This document shows positions 10,501 to 19,455 of a stretch of 64,000 nt of DNA, piece by piece. Source of the stretch: Planctomycetaceae bacterium (GTDB lineage: Bacteria; Planctomycetota; Planctomycetia; Pirellulales; Pirellulaceae); assembly GCA_002709045.1 (NCBI GenBank), contig PAPJ01000065.1, forward strand, positions 62,001 through 126,000, read 5' to 3'. Both the position numbers and the translations under genes were made by a program. The notes below the pieces were generated by a model. It searched no databases, was not told where the DNA came from, and worked only from the letters and a program-made list of their open reading frames with translations. The stretch's first letter is position 1. Every line of letters begins with the position of its first letter.

Positions 10501-11035
10501 CGTTCTGATGTTCCCTGCGATTTTCTTCAGCCTTATGAAGATCGCGCCATTCACCGTCCAGCTTTACCGGCCGTTTAGGCTTTTCGCGAGCATTGACCCG
10601 CTTGAATACCGCCCGCAAATCGATCCCACCACGTGTTTCGTCCGCAATTACCTTGGCAAACTCCACGTCGTCTTCACTAATTAATTCCTCTAAAGCTAAT
10701 CGATAACTAGACAATTCGCCGGCCGACTTAAAGTCCGGATATTCTTCCAGAACTCCATCCACAGTCGCGTGCCCCAGCGATACGGCAACGTGCAAATCAA
10801 ATACCTTATCACCAATTCGAACAACACCACCGACTTCGGCCGATTTTCCCAGCAATTTGTCCGATGGTCGAAGAAGTTTATAAATGGTCAGGCCAACCGT
10901 ACTCTTGCCAACACCATTACGCCCGAAAATGACGTTGACGTTCCGCAATTTATCTAATTCAAACTCGTTCTCCCGCTTTATTCCACGAGCCTGAATCACT
11001 CGCAATGACTCGAGTTTTACGGTTTGGTCAAACAT
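7544..11035 (-). CDS. SMC/Rad50-like (YhaN-like) ATPase with central hydrophobic hairpin
   Basis: N-terminal Walker A 'VIFGRNGVGKST', long coiled-coil, central 'KLAAAASVVMAVWAISLAVSVSHLWWLGLLVPIVIMILQLM', signature-like 'LSVGERVQVLLAVRLAFL', Walker B 'PIVIDEALGTADDDR'. Confidence 0.88.
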   Translation of the reverse strand: MFDQTVKLESLRVIQARGIKRENEFELDKLRNVNVIFGRNGVGKSTVGLTIYKLLRPSDKLLGKSAEVGGVVRIGDKVFDLHVAVSLGHATVDGVLEEYPDFKSAGELSSYRLALEELISEDDVEFAKVIADETRGGIDLRAVFKRVNAREKPKRPVKLDGEWRDLHKAEENRREHQNDVARKQLRLESLKVDRKGLLQKLSLQEALKASRVIKSQELCLQEIEAKLSELPQALSRLNGGESQELEQLQTQLDAAKENLERCWEIESGARNELAALEHLESVSRLDLSRLEELQSEFTEVQRKLEANQLDQARLEGEIANLVAEFNEVESVDELNDRLADVDLSEIDAGYQQFVNRQQRLREAESSLNFFEVDSSAIDPITKDDAGNRYQVLQAWCGAPEERRRAVSGFSGKLAAAASVVMAVWAISLAVSVSHLWWLGLLVPIVIMILQLMPRTEPRHERPTRQEIETAEEHRYPELSEWSPATVKDLMGKLIHEINQSSLDEKKHQFFKAAEQKFQQCQTEFRDAKETLEVLATKFGLGLSGLDSEIKLLQLVNTFVKWKTRLAELAGLLSRNDEVQAMVSMQREVLIQKLAGFGIDITETTTAFRAEVSDASARLSEFVDLQNRLKGSEQETVYANKTVGQMESQIASLFGRLGVENKTVSELESLESGLSEYHRHCQSQAEAETLLREARVVVETQPEVREFSEAEIDEYLIECDGAQERLQQLGEQIQAIETEIELIQQGTGLSDAMAAKDEKEFELRTHFHEALDSLAGFCLVDYLIEETEGDNTSLVFEKASANLHRITGGKLTLDVAVTEEGEEFVISDTVGTRRALDALSVGERVQVLLAVRLAFLSTGETSALPIVIDEALGTADDDRAHEIIESFVKLAQDGRQIFYFTAQTDEVEKWKSVLSRYDDLEAAFIDLDQLRGFDANSRPEDTLQFVQQNIVPKPEGMSHQQYGQTLGVSLPGAREFTSATLSLWAVLDDVDDLYLCWQRRIRTIGMLEETLRRNQTVGLSAEITHLSIVRARAIESAVDQYRSGRPMPLEISDLEESDAFPDRWLESVWSLASKVGYDGAHLVAALREGQMKRWRQGYTDELEVSLRSSGKILDSEVSTSDQIEAAAADVFVREGIDLDQQMEWLLARLHQILGDYTNRGELDG

Positions 11036-12284
11036 CAGACTGCTCCCTAATCGTGGAGATAATGTTTGTCAGCTTTCGCTTAAGTTGTTCTAACTGTTGC
11101 CCCGATACCAACTCGTCATCAACCGCGATCAAAGAGGAATAATTGTTACTCAACTTAACGCTTCGAGCTCTAAAGTTTTCCATCAGTCTGGTCGTGGCTG
11201 TGGAATATTCGCCGGTTTCCAACTCCTGCAACAGCTGTACGGCTTTAGCTAATCCATTTTTCTGCCCTGCAAATTCTTCGAAGCTTAATTCTTGTCGTAT
11301 ATTGACGACAACTTTATCAACTTCTATCGATACGCCGGCGACATCAATCTGATATTCATCTAAATACTCAAGGTCACGCCCGACAGTAAGCGGTTGCTGG
11401 CAGTCACCAATAATTGTTGGCCGCAAACTGACGATTCCCAACTCCGCTGACGAGTTTTCGATGAACGCCAGACCATGCTCTTTCAGTTTTTTTTCCACAA
11501 AACCGGAAATGGCATCATCTTCATCACAGGCGGTCACGTTGATCTCTACGGGTGAATAACAAATACTTGAAAGTGGAATCTGACGCGGCTCAACACCAAG
11601 ATCTGTATCGAGCAACCAAACGCCATGCATCTCAGTTTCTCCCGGATCCATTGCCTGAGGAGATCCGGGATAGAGAATCCAGGGTTGACTCGCGTTTTTC
11701 AGTTCCGGTTTATGTATGTGTCCGAGAAGCCATCCAGTTACATTTATTTTAGAGAGACTATCGGTGGTTATCGGCGCATATCTACTGTTAGTGGCATCCA
11801 GATCACCATGCACCATCGCCAGATGTAAATCAACTTCATGGTCCTCGGCTACGTAGCTGGCAACGGGGTTAACTGGCACCCGTTTGTCCGGAAAACACCA
11901 GCCGTCCACTTGCAAACGCTCGTCACCAATAGTAAATACTTTTGTTTCCCAATTTCCGTTGCGGCCCAGCAAAAAGAAAAGATCCTGATCAATACTGTCG
12001 ACAAGTTGCGGCAACACATCAAAATCGTGATTGCCTGAAACAGACACTGTCGTTATCCCTGCAGCGGCGAGTTTTGCAATCCCGGCACTTAAGGGGCCAT
12101 AAGACTCAAATCGTTTGTTACGCTGTTCAACTACATCACCAGCAAGTAAAACTGCGTTCACCCCTCGCTCAATGGCCAAATTAACCATTCGTTGCCAGCA
12201 TGCAATTGTCGTATGTGATGTACGGTCTCCAACTCTGGAGGATTGCCTGCCCAGATGTAGATCCGCAGATAATAACAACTTCAT
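11028..12284 (-). CDS. Metallophosphoesterase, Mre11/SbcD/YhaO-like nuclease
   Basis: Phosphoesterase motifs in order: 'SADLHLG', 'LLAGDVVE', 'SGNHDFD', 'MVHGDLD', 'GHIHKPE'. Overlaps the downstream SMC gene by 8 nt. Confidence 0.92.
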   Translation of the reverse strand: MKLLLSADLHLGRQSSRVGDRTSHTTIACWQRMVNLAIERGVNAVLLAGDVVEQRNKRFESYGPLSAGIAKLAAAGITTVSVSGNHDFDVLPQLVDSIDQDLFFLLGRNGNWETKVFTIGDERLQVDGWCFPDKRVPVNPVASYVAEDHEVDLHLAMVHGDLDATNSRYAPITTDSLSKINVTGWLLGHIHKPELKNASQPWILYPGSPQAMDPGETEMHGVWLLDTDLGVEPRQIPLSSICYSPVEINVTACDEDDAISGFVEKKLKEHGLAFIENSSAELGIVSLRPTIIGDCQQPLTVGRDLEYLDEYQIDVAGVSIEVDKVVVNIRQELSFEEFAGQKNGLAKAVQLLQELETGEYSTATTRLMENFRARSVKLSNNYSSLIAVDDELVSGQQLEQLKRKLTNIISTIREQSDV

Positions 12285-12471
12285 AACGAGTTCGTACCAG
12301 CTTGGCGAAAATTTCTACGTTTCCATCAGGCCGGCTTTCCCCTGTACTTTGTCTACCTTCAATAATTGTGCCCTAACTTATGGGCGTATCCAACCCGATC
12401 GTATCCAGGTCGATTGTCGCATACCAGACCTCCAAAGCCGACTCCCCTCTGTTTATAATGAGAAGTACATA

Positions 12472-13491
12472 TTGGTCGCCAAGTCTCTATTCTACTGGAT
12501 TTTGTTAGTTTTGCTCAAAACCTCACTGCCAACTATTTGTCTTGTAGCAGTTTTAGTCCTCCTTACTGCTAGCCCCGTATTTTCTCAGGGTCGTGACCTC
12601 ACTCCTGATCGAGTGCACCAACGGGTTGAGGCTACTGCGGTGGAAGTTCTTGTTAATGGACGACTAGCCGGATCCGGGGCTGTTATTGATCGCGATGGAA
12701 TTGTTTTAACCGCAGCACATGTCGCCAATGGAAACGACCTGACACTCGAAGTTCTTCTTGCTGATAAAAGCAGAATCGCGGCGAGCGTTTATGGAAAAGA
12801 TGCCAGTCATGATATCCTGCTACTAAAGCTCCCCGATAAGCCGGGGGGATACGACTCAATCCCTATGGCTCGTAAGCAACCACTGGTTGGCAGCAAAGCA
12901 TACCTTATCGGTTCTCCTTTATTCCGGCATCGACTATTTTTTAGTGGAACCGTGGCTCAGTCTCGCGTCTCTGCTGAATTCCTCAACCCCCATTACGTAG
13001 AGGTTTTTTATATTCAGTCCGCATCACCGCATGGTACTTCCGGCGGTGCCTGGGTTAACGGCAATGGCCAGCTGATCGGCCTTCAATCAGCCATGCTTTT
13101 CATAAACAATGCTCCTCAGGGAATGGCTTTTGTTTCACCGCTATCGGCCATCAAAGACCTGCTCAACAACCCGCGCACAGTCGCTGTTGCGTCTGCGGGA
13201 TTTGCCGTGGAAGAGTTATGGGAGCAGCCACCAAATTATCTTAACGAAGTAACCAAAGGGACTGCCGGCGTTGTCATCAAAATCATAATCTCCGGATCAC
13301 CTCTGGAACGCGCTCAAGTTCCCGTTGGCGCAATATTGACAAGTATTAACGGCAAAGCAATTCAAACACGCGATGCCTATATTAAAGCCATTCGCCAACA
13401 CAGGCCCGGTGACGAAATCACCTTAAAACTGCGGACTCCTAACAACATGACCGAGCAAGAGATCCAATTCAAACTCGGGTCCCTACAATAA
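12472..13491 (+). CDS. Trypsin-like serine protease with C-terminal PDZ domain (HtrA/DegP-like)
   Basis: Triad context 'TAAHVANG', 'DASHDILLLKL', 'PHGTSGGAW'; PDZ-like 'SPLERAQVPVGAILTSINGKAIQTRDAY'. Listed ORF start 12115 overlaps the antisense SbcD-like gene. A TTG at 12472 lies 12 nt after TATAAT (12454-12459) and precedes a hydrophobic leader; the exact start is uncertain. Confidence 0.82.
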   Translation: MVAKSLFYWILLVLLKTSLPTICLVAVLVLLTASPVFSQGRDLTPDRVHQRVEATAVEVLVNGRLAGSGAVIDRDGIVLTAAHVANGNDLTLEVLLADKSRIAASVYGKDASHDILLLKLPDKPGGYDSIPMARKQPLVGSKAYLIGSPLFRHRLFFSGTVAQSRVSAEFLNPHYVEVFYIQSASPHGTSGGAWVNGNGQLIGLQSAMLFINNAPQGMAFVSPLSAIKDLLNNPRTVAVASAGFAVEELWEQPPNYLNEVTKGTAGVVIKIIISGSPLERAQVPVGAILTSINGKAIQTRDAYIKAIRQHRPGDEITLKLRTPNNMTEQEIQFKLGSLQ

Positions 13492-13716
13492 ACATTTGCT
13501 CCGCCAACACTATCTTACCTTTCCTTAGGTTTCCGCCGTTACCCTGCGAATTGTATCAACCTTTTGCGTTACCCAAGTGATTCCACAAATGTACGATTGT
13601 TCAAATCAAGACACTTCTACACCTGCCTTGATGGAATGGACAGAATGAAAGACAGGTGCGTACACACTGTCATTATCAAACAACTGTCTGGCCGATCGAT
13701 TAGTACATTAGTAAAT

Positions 13717-13755
13717 AAAAAAGCGGTGTCTTTCCAAACATGGGAAGACACCGCT
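13717..13755 (-). terminator. Rho-independent terminator for the minus-strand Gfo/Idh/MocA gene
   Basis: Arms AGCGGTGTCTTTCC (13722-13735) and GGGAAGACACCGCT (13742-13755), one G-T wobble, 6-nt loop; a run of A on + (T on -) at 13717-13722. Confidence 0.85.
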
Positions 13756-13795
13756 AATAATGATCAGTCAGGAAACTAGAACATCTTACCGGTAA

Positions 13796-15133
13796 TTAAA
13801 CCTTGAGAATATCGAAACCTTTACGACGATCACGGGCCTGGAAAGAAGCTGCCTGACTATCGCCAACAATCTTCTCCTTTGCAGGATCCCATTTAATCTT
13901 ACGACCCAAACGTGCTGCAATCGTACTTAGGTGACAAGCGGCCATGGCCTGAATATGGCTAAACGGATCGGATACCGTCAAACCACCTTCACGAATACAA
14001 CGATAGAAGTTGTTTTTATGCCCTTCGTGTGGCTTACCTTTGTAAAGTGCAGACACATCTTCGTCCGTATAAGCATCTTTGTCCCAATTCTCCTCAATCG
14101 GAGTACCGGTAATTTTCCCGCGGTTTACGAACATCTTACCTTTGGTTCCTTCAAAGGTTATACCGTTATCCCCATGACTTGTTACATCCATCGTGATACC
14201 ATCAGCGAACTTATGAATCACTGAGAACTTATGGGAACTGTTGTAGCTATCTTCGACCGTTGCGTAACCGTCTTTGTACTCAACGGGATGTTCGCAATTA
14301 GTTCCGTCAATTTCGACCGGACCTTGTTTAGAACCATTTTTGTTTAATGCCCACATTGCAATATCAACGTGATGAGCTCCCCAGTCGGTAAATTTACCAC
14401 CTGAATACTCATACCACCAGCGAAACTGATAATGACAACGTTTCTCTCGATATTCCTTTGCCGGGGCCTGTCCCTGCCACATATCCCAATTCAATTCTTT
14501 CGGGACTTCAGCAATCTGGAATGGACCACCTGTTGGAGAACCATTGATGCCAACAGTAACATGCTTGATATCACCAAGTAAGCCTTTTTGAACCATGTTG
14601 ACCGCTCGCATAAATTTATTACGATCACTACGCTGTTGTGTGCCAACCAAGAAGGCTAGGTCCTTGTGTTTTGCACAGGCACGACGAATAAGCTGGTTCT
14701 CTTCGAGTGTTAATGTCAACGGTTTTTGAATGAAGACATGTTTACCGGCTTCAAGAGCTTCCACAGCAATTTTAATATGCCAGTGGTCTGGAGTCACAAT
14801 ACTAACAACATCAATATCATTACGATCGAGGACTTTACGATAATCTCCATAGGCATCCGCTTTACCACGGCCTATGTTACCATCGTTCTTGGCCCGCAAA
14901 GCGTGACGTTCATCAACGTCACAGACTGCTAAAATATTACCGAAATTGGCATGACCACGAGCATCTCCCGAGCCCATACTACCAACTCCAATACAACCAA
15001 TATTTGGACGGTCGTTCTTGTCCTGATTGGCAAACGCTTTGGTTGACCAATTGAAATATGGTGTGGCAGCGACCGCACCAGTAGCAATAGCACCGGACTT
15101 AATAAAATCGCGACGTGTCTTTTGCTTCTTCAT
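13796..15133 (-). CDS. Gfo/Idh/MocA family oxidoreductase with Tat-like signal
   Basis: MKKQKTRRDFIKSGAIATGAVAA leader; 'NIGCIGVGSMGSGDARGHANFGNILAVCDVDERHA', 'EALEAGKHVFIQKPLTLT'; AGGAG upstream of ATG at 15133. Confidence 0.93.
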   Translation of the reverse strand: MKKQKTRRDFIKSGAIATGAVAATPYFNWSTKAFANQDKNDRPNIGCIGVGSMGSGDARGHANFGNILAVCDVDERHALRAKNDGNIGRGKADAYGDYRKVLDRNDIDVVSIVTPDHWHIKIAVEALEAGKHVFIQKPLTLTLEENQLIRRACAKHKDLAFLVGTQQRSDRNKFMRAVNMVQKGLLGDIKHVTVGINGSPTGGPFQIAEVPKELNWDMWQGQAPAKEYREKRCHYQFRWWYEYSGGKFTDWGAHHVDIAMWALNKNGSKQGPVEIDGTNCEHPVEYKDGYATVEDSYNSSHKFSVIHKFADGITMDVTSHGDNGITFEGTKGKMFVNRGKITGTPIEENWDKDAYTDEDVSALYKGKPHEGHKNNFYRCIREGGLTVSDPFSHIQAMAACHLSTIAARLGRKIKWDPAKEKIVGDSQAASFQARDRRKGFDILKV

Positions 15134-15281
15134 TACTAATCTCCTTGTATACTTTCCGTTGAACACGGCTTTGTCTGAACACTTTTTCTATTATAGGGCT
15201 ATTTCCAGAACAAGTCCGCACGATTCGACTGCCCGACGGCTTTTTTAATATTCCAACAACACATATTAATCCTATTGAATT

Positions 15282-16328
15282 CTATTGTTCCGGCAAACGA
15301 TTCGGATCTTGATCGGAATCATCCCCAGGATCATCTGGAACATCATATAACCCGCCACCATTCTGAGAGCCTTGTCTGTCCGGCGAATTCGATCTCCTAT
15401 TCTGGCGGGCCGCAGCCATAAGAGCTGTCATCGTATCTAGAAATTCTTTTTTCGTAACCTGGCCGTCGCCATCGTCGTCAAATCGCTCCAGGTTATCCCG
15501 TAGACGATTCGTAAATTCTGGGTCTGTTAAGATATCATCTTCATTTTCGTCCAACTCGGCGAATCGCTCTTCAGGATTAATATTCCTACGCTGACCACCA
15601 TTACCTCGAGCTCCCTGGCCGGGTCGGCCACCACTCATTCCTGGTGTGCCACCCATGGGTGTACCTCCCATTGGCGCCCCGTCCTGCATCGTCGTTGTAC
15701 CGCTTTCACCTATTGCATCGGAGGGAATTCGATCTGCAGTTTTGCTTTGCGTCGGAGACTTTTCTTGAACGTGCCAAAAATAATAGCTTTCCGGTGTAAA
15801 ATTGATCGTTGTCAGAACAGGTTGTTCCTGCGTATCCAAACTAACGTGATAATCAACGACCAGCCAAAACTGCCGGAATCCGGAACTCTTAACATAAACT
15901 CGCAACTTATGGCTCGACCTATCTTCGGCTAACTGGTAGCCACGCTCTTCCAGCCACAAATCGACCCCTTTACGATCCTGCATCAACTCTACCAGCTCAG
16001 CACTGGATGTTTCCTGTGGCAAACCTTTGCTGTGAATAAGCGAGTCGCTCAATATCTGATAATCAGATTCCCACGCCGTTCGCAAACGATAATCATTCAG
16101 CGCAATCACGACAAAAACGAGCAATATCCCATAGACAATCACACGTTGAGTAACATGACTCGACGGCTTATTACCGTCAGCCAACGGTTCATCGGCACTT
16201 GATTCATTCTTGAATTCTGTGGTTGCGGACAAAGACCCATTTGCATCATTGAATTCTAAGGACTCGGCTTCTTCGTGCAAAACAAGTTCTTTCTTATGGG
16301 AAGCGGATTTTAGTGCCCAAACAACCAT
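15282..16328 (-). CDS. Single-TM protein with EF-hand-like C-terminal repeats
   Basis: TM 'RVIVYGILLVFVVIAL'; 'FAELDENEDDILTDPEF' and 'FDDDGDGQVTKKEFLDT'; Gly/Met/Pro-rich linker. Confidence 0.75.
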   Translation of the reverse strand: MVVWALKSASHKKELVLHEEAESLEFNDANGSLSATTEFKNESSADEPLADGNKPSSHVTQRVIVYGILLVFVVIALNDYRLRTAWESDYQILSDSLIHSKGLPQETSSAELVELMQDRKGVDLWLEERGYQLAEDRSSHKLRVYVKSSGFRQFWLVVDYHVSLDTQEQPVLTTINFTPESYYFWHVQEKSPTQSKTADRIPSDAIGESGTTTMQDGAPMGGTPMGGTPGMSGGRPGQGARGNGGQRRNINPEERFAELDENEDDILTDPEFTNRLRDNLERFDDDGDGQVTKKEFLDTMTALMAAARQNRRSNSPDRQGSQNGGGLYDVPDDPGDDSDQDPNRLPEQ

Positions 16329-16468
16329 TTAGCCTAACTCTATCGTAACACACTTTAAGGCACTTCAACTGAATCTAAGAAACAATACAATTTCAAACTC
16401 TTCAGCTGATATATGTCAGCAAGCGATTTTATTGATACGAATTAGCAGCAAATTGATAAAATAGGAAG

Positions 16469-18193
16469 ATGTCGAATTCTAAGCACGATGACGAAATATT
16501 GGGTGAGATCGGGCAGGCACTGCTTGCATTGTTCTGCAATCAGGACAACATCTCAGACCAAGACATTCTCAACACGATCGAAGCATTTAATGCTAACAAC
16601 GGTTCCAATTTGACATGGGAGCATGTTCAGCCGATGATCGATCGTCTGCGAGCATTGTACCCATCATCGCCTCTTCCTTGGTGGATTCCGTCGCGTTATG
16701 AGTATGTAAGACCCCTGGCCGCAGGAGCAACTGCCAAGGTTTTTCTCGCATTCGATAGCAAATGTAACAATCAGGTAGCTATAAAACTGCTCGATCCAAG
16801 AGAATCGATCAAGCGCGTACAGCGCGAGACTGAGATCTTACGAACGCTTGAATCGAATTATATCGTGCGACTTACCGATGCCATTTTCAATTTCGACAAT
16901 CCTACCCGAACACATGCTGCGTTAGTAATGGAATTTGTCGATGGATTGTATCTTGACCGCATTATTAAAGAAAACAACAACGTCCCTCATGCACTCAATG
17001 AAGCCACCCGTTGGATGATCCAGGCGGCATTGGCTTTGCAGGACGCCCATGATCAAGGCGTTATCCACCGCGATATAAAGCCGGCAAATCTTGTTGTGAC
17101 TCATGAAAACCGCGCGATTAAGCTGCTTGACTTTGGATTAGCGTCAAATATCGATCGTTCTACGTCACTTACAAATTCAGGTGACCTGTTAGGAACACCA
17201 CATTATATTGCTCCTGAACAAAGCCGTGACGCATCCACGCTGGATCCAAGAAACGATATCTACAGTTATGGCGCCACCTTCTATCACCTTTTGACAGGTA
17301 CCACACCATTTGAAGGTGATCACTTTGAACTCGTGGTTCATCATCGCAATTCGATCCTCGAATCTCCCAAAGCCCGAAATCCACAGCTCCCTCAAACGGT
17401 CAATCACATTGTCGAAAAATGCATGGCTAAAAATGCCCGCGATCGCTATCAAACCTTTGAGGAACTCTTGAATGATCTGACCCCCGAGCAGCCGCCAACA
17501 GTGATGAGCGAGCTTTCGGAAAGGGTGGATACTATGGATTCTCTACCTGAAAACCCGCTTAGCTCCTCCCAGATTGATGGGGATGTTATTGAATCGACTA
17601 AATATGAAATACGTGAGTCTCCTCAAGTGTGGCGAAAGGAACTGTTCTCTATAAACCCCGCCCCCGCAAATCGTAGCATTACGTACAATGGGGACCGAAC
17701 ACTTGAAATAATCTGGGGCGATTTATTAAACGAATCCACCGCGACTGAAGTCATTGTCGTCTGTGACGACAATCAATTGTCAATGGGAGGTGGAACGGCC
17801 AAACGAATCCTCGATGCCGCTGGACCTGACTATTTTATATCAACCCGGCACCTCGCTCCTGCAATGCCCGGAAGAGTTATAACATCTTCGGCGGGTGACT
17901 TATCCCAACGTTTTATTTTCCATGCCATTACCATTGCGCAAACCGACTCTCGGGAAAAAGTACTTTCACCAACTCCGGATCTGATACGCAGCCTACTGGA
18001 TTCATGTTTCTATCATGCCGAGTCCTTGGGAATTACATCGATGACAATTCCGTTATTAGGAACCGGTTATGCTGCGATGGACTCTAAAATCTGTTACCAG
18101 ACCATCGTGGAACATGTTGGCAGGGAACTGGAGTACGGGCTCACACCCGTTAATACCGTAAGACTCGTTATTCCGGAAGGAGTAGTCGTCTGA
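16469..18193 (+). CDS. Serine/threonine protein kinase with C-terminal macro domain
   Basis: 'HRDIKPANLVVTHENRAIKLLDFGLAS...GTPHYIAPEQ' kinase core; C-terminal 'GDLLNESTATEVIVVCDDNQLSMGGGTAKRILDAAG...TIPLLGTGYAAMD' macro-like. Confidence 0.9.
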   Translation: MSNSKHDDEILGEIGQALLALFCNQDNISDQDILNTIEAFNANNGSNLTWEHVQPMIDRLRALYPSSPLPWWIPSRYEYVRPLAAGATAKVFLAFDSKCNNQVAIKLLDPRESIKRVQRETEILRTLESNYIVRLTDAIFNFDNPTRTHAALVMEFVDGLYLDRIIKENNNVPHALNEATRWMIQAALALQDAHDQGVIHRDIKPANLVVTHENRAIKLLDFGLASNIDRSTSLTNSGDLLGTPHYIAPEQSRDASTLDPRNDIYSYGATFYHLLTGTTPFEGDHFELVVHHRNSILESPKARNPQLPQTVNHIVEKCMAKNARDRYQTFEELLNDLTPEQPPTVMSELSERVDTMDSLPENPLSSSQIDGDVIESTKYEIRESPQVWRKELFSINPAPANRSITYNGDRTLEIIWGDLLNESTATEVIVVCDDNQLSMGGGTAKRILDAAGPDYFISTRHLAPAMPGRVITSSAGDLSQRFIFHAITIAQTDSREKVLSPTPDLIRSLLDSCFYHAESLGITSMTIPLLGTGYAAMDSKICYQTIVEHVGRELEYGLTPVNTVRLVIPEGVVV

Positions 18194-18194
18194 G

Positions 18195-18791
18195 ATGGAT
18201 ATTACCGACTCCTTCAATTCAATTCGACCAGACCCTAATCCCTGTTTTGGATCGATCACCATGATGATCCGACAAGTCGGTAATAATTCACCGCATGCTC
18301 AACAAGAATTGTTCGTTGCAGTCATAGATCAATTAAAGAATTCAGCACGCTCTATGCTACGACAATTTCCAAAAGTGAGAGAATTTGAGGAGGACGCTTT
18401 AGTTAACGAAATCTATTTAACTCTGCTGAAAAAACTGCTCAGCAAAGACATCAAGAATCGTCAGCACTTCTTCGCAACAGCCTGCAATTATTTCCGTTGG
18501 ACATTACTTGATCTGGTCAAGCGAAAGAAACTGGAAACCGAGCCGCTACTTGACGATTATTTACTTACGGAAGATAAGGTAGCGACTCTCGAACACACTG
18601 AGTTTCTTGTCTTTGCATTTGCACAACTTGATGACCTTACAGTCGAATATCGGCAAATCTTTGAAAGTCACGTATTTCTGGGAATGTCATTTAATGAAAT
18701 CTCCGAAATGCTTGAAATACCCAAAAGCACCGTGCACGACCACTTTGCCAAAACTAAAGCAATCCTTAAGCAAGCTTTTAAAAACCTCTAG
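18195..18791 (+). CDS. ECF-type RNA polymerase sigma factor
   Basis: 'FEEDALVNEIYLTLLKK...RQHFFATACNYFRWTLLDLVKRKK' (region 2-like) and 'EYRQIFESHVFLGMSFNEISEMLEIPKSTVHDHFAKTKAILKQ' (region 4 HTH). Starts 1 nt after the kinase stop. Confidence 0.88.
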   Translation: MDITDSFNSIRPDPNPCFGSITMMIRQVGNNSPHAQQELFVAVIDQLKNSARSMLRQFPKVREFEEDALVNEIYLTLLKKLLSKDIKNRQHFFATACNYFRWTLLDLVKRKKLETEPLLDDYLLTEDKVATLEHTEFLVFAFAQLDDLTVEYRQIFESHVFLGMSFNEISEMLEIPKSTVHDHFAKTKAILKQAFKNL

Positions 18792-18937
18792 TTTTTTCTA
18801 AATTTTTCCGGACGTCAAAGTTCTCTGAACTCTTATCCCTACAGAGGCCATTACCTATACCGGCGTCTCCTAGCTGAGAACCCCGGTCGCTGTAGCTAAA
18901 GATTTGTTTAAGAGACGAAAATTGGAGGTACCTTCAT

Positions 18938-19357
18938 ATGACGAATTTCAATAAAGTCATCCTTATGGGGCATTTAACACGTGACCTTGAACTCAAAAGT
19001 ATTAATAACGGTAACAGCTTTGTCGAATTAGGAATTGCTGTTAATGAACGGCGCAAGGCGGGTAACGGAAACTGGAAAGATGAAGTCCATTTTGTCAACG
19101 TTACATTCTGGGGAAAGAACGCCGAAATTATCTCTCAATACCTTTCCAAAGGAGATCCTGTTCTGGTGGAAGGTCGTCTCAAACAAAATCGCTGGGAGAC
19201 AGACAACCGAAAACATTCACGAATTACTGTAACTGGAGAACAGTTTAGCTTCGTAGGCCCCAGGCAACACGGTTCCGAAGTTATCATGCAATCGACAGAC
19301 CTCGAACACTCCAATAATAAACGCGATACTATCGCTGATGACGATATACCGTTTTAA
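18938..19357 (+). CDS. ssb: Single-stranded DNA-binding protein
   Basis: 'MTNFNKVILMGHLTRDLELKS...FVELGIAVNERRK...VTFWGKNAEIISQYLSKGDPVLVEGRL' OB fold; acidic tail ending DDDIPF. Confidence 0.97.
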   Translation: MTNFNKVILMGHLTRDLELKSINNGNSFVELGIAVNERRKAGNGNWKDEVHFVNVTFWGKNAEIISQYLSKGDPVLVEGRLKQNRWETDNRKHSRITVTGEQFSFVGPRQHGSEVIMQSTDLEHSNNKRDTIADDDIPF

Positions 19358-19455
19358 CCTATTAAGACGCAACACTTTCGTAAATACGACAGCAATTAAT
19401 TGGATTTAAAAACCGCTAGCGCGGTCAATTCACTGCTTGTGTTATAATAGACATC

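Noticed and set aside
12115-12471. N-terminal extension of the protease ORF
   Set aside because: Overlaps the antisense SbcD-like gene and does not look like protease or signal peptide sequence; start moved to about 12472.
13620-13658. Imperfect inverted repeat CACCTGCCTT...AAGACAGGTG
   Set aside because: 10-nt arms with one mismatch, 19-nt loop and no T-run; not enough for a terminator or regulatory call.
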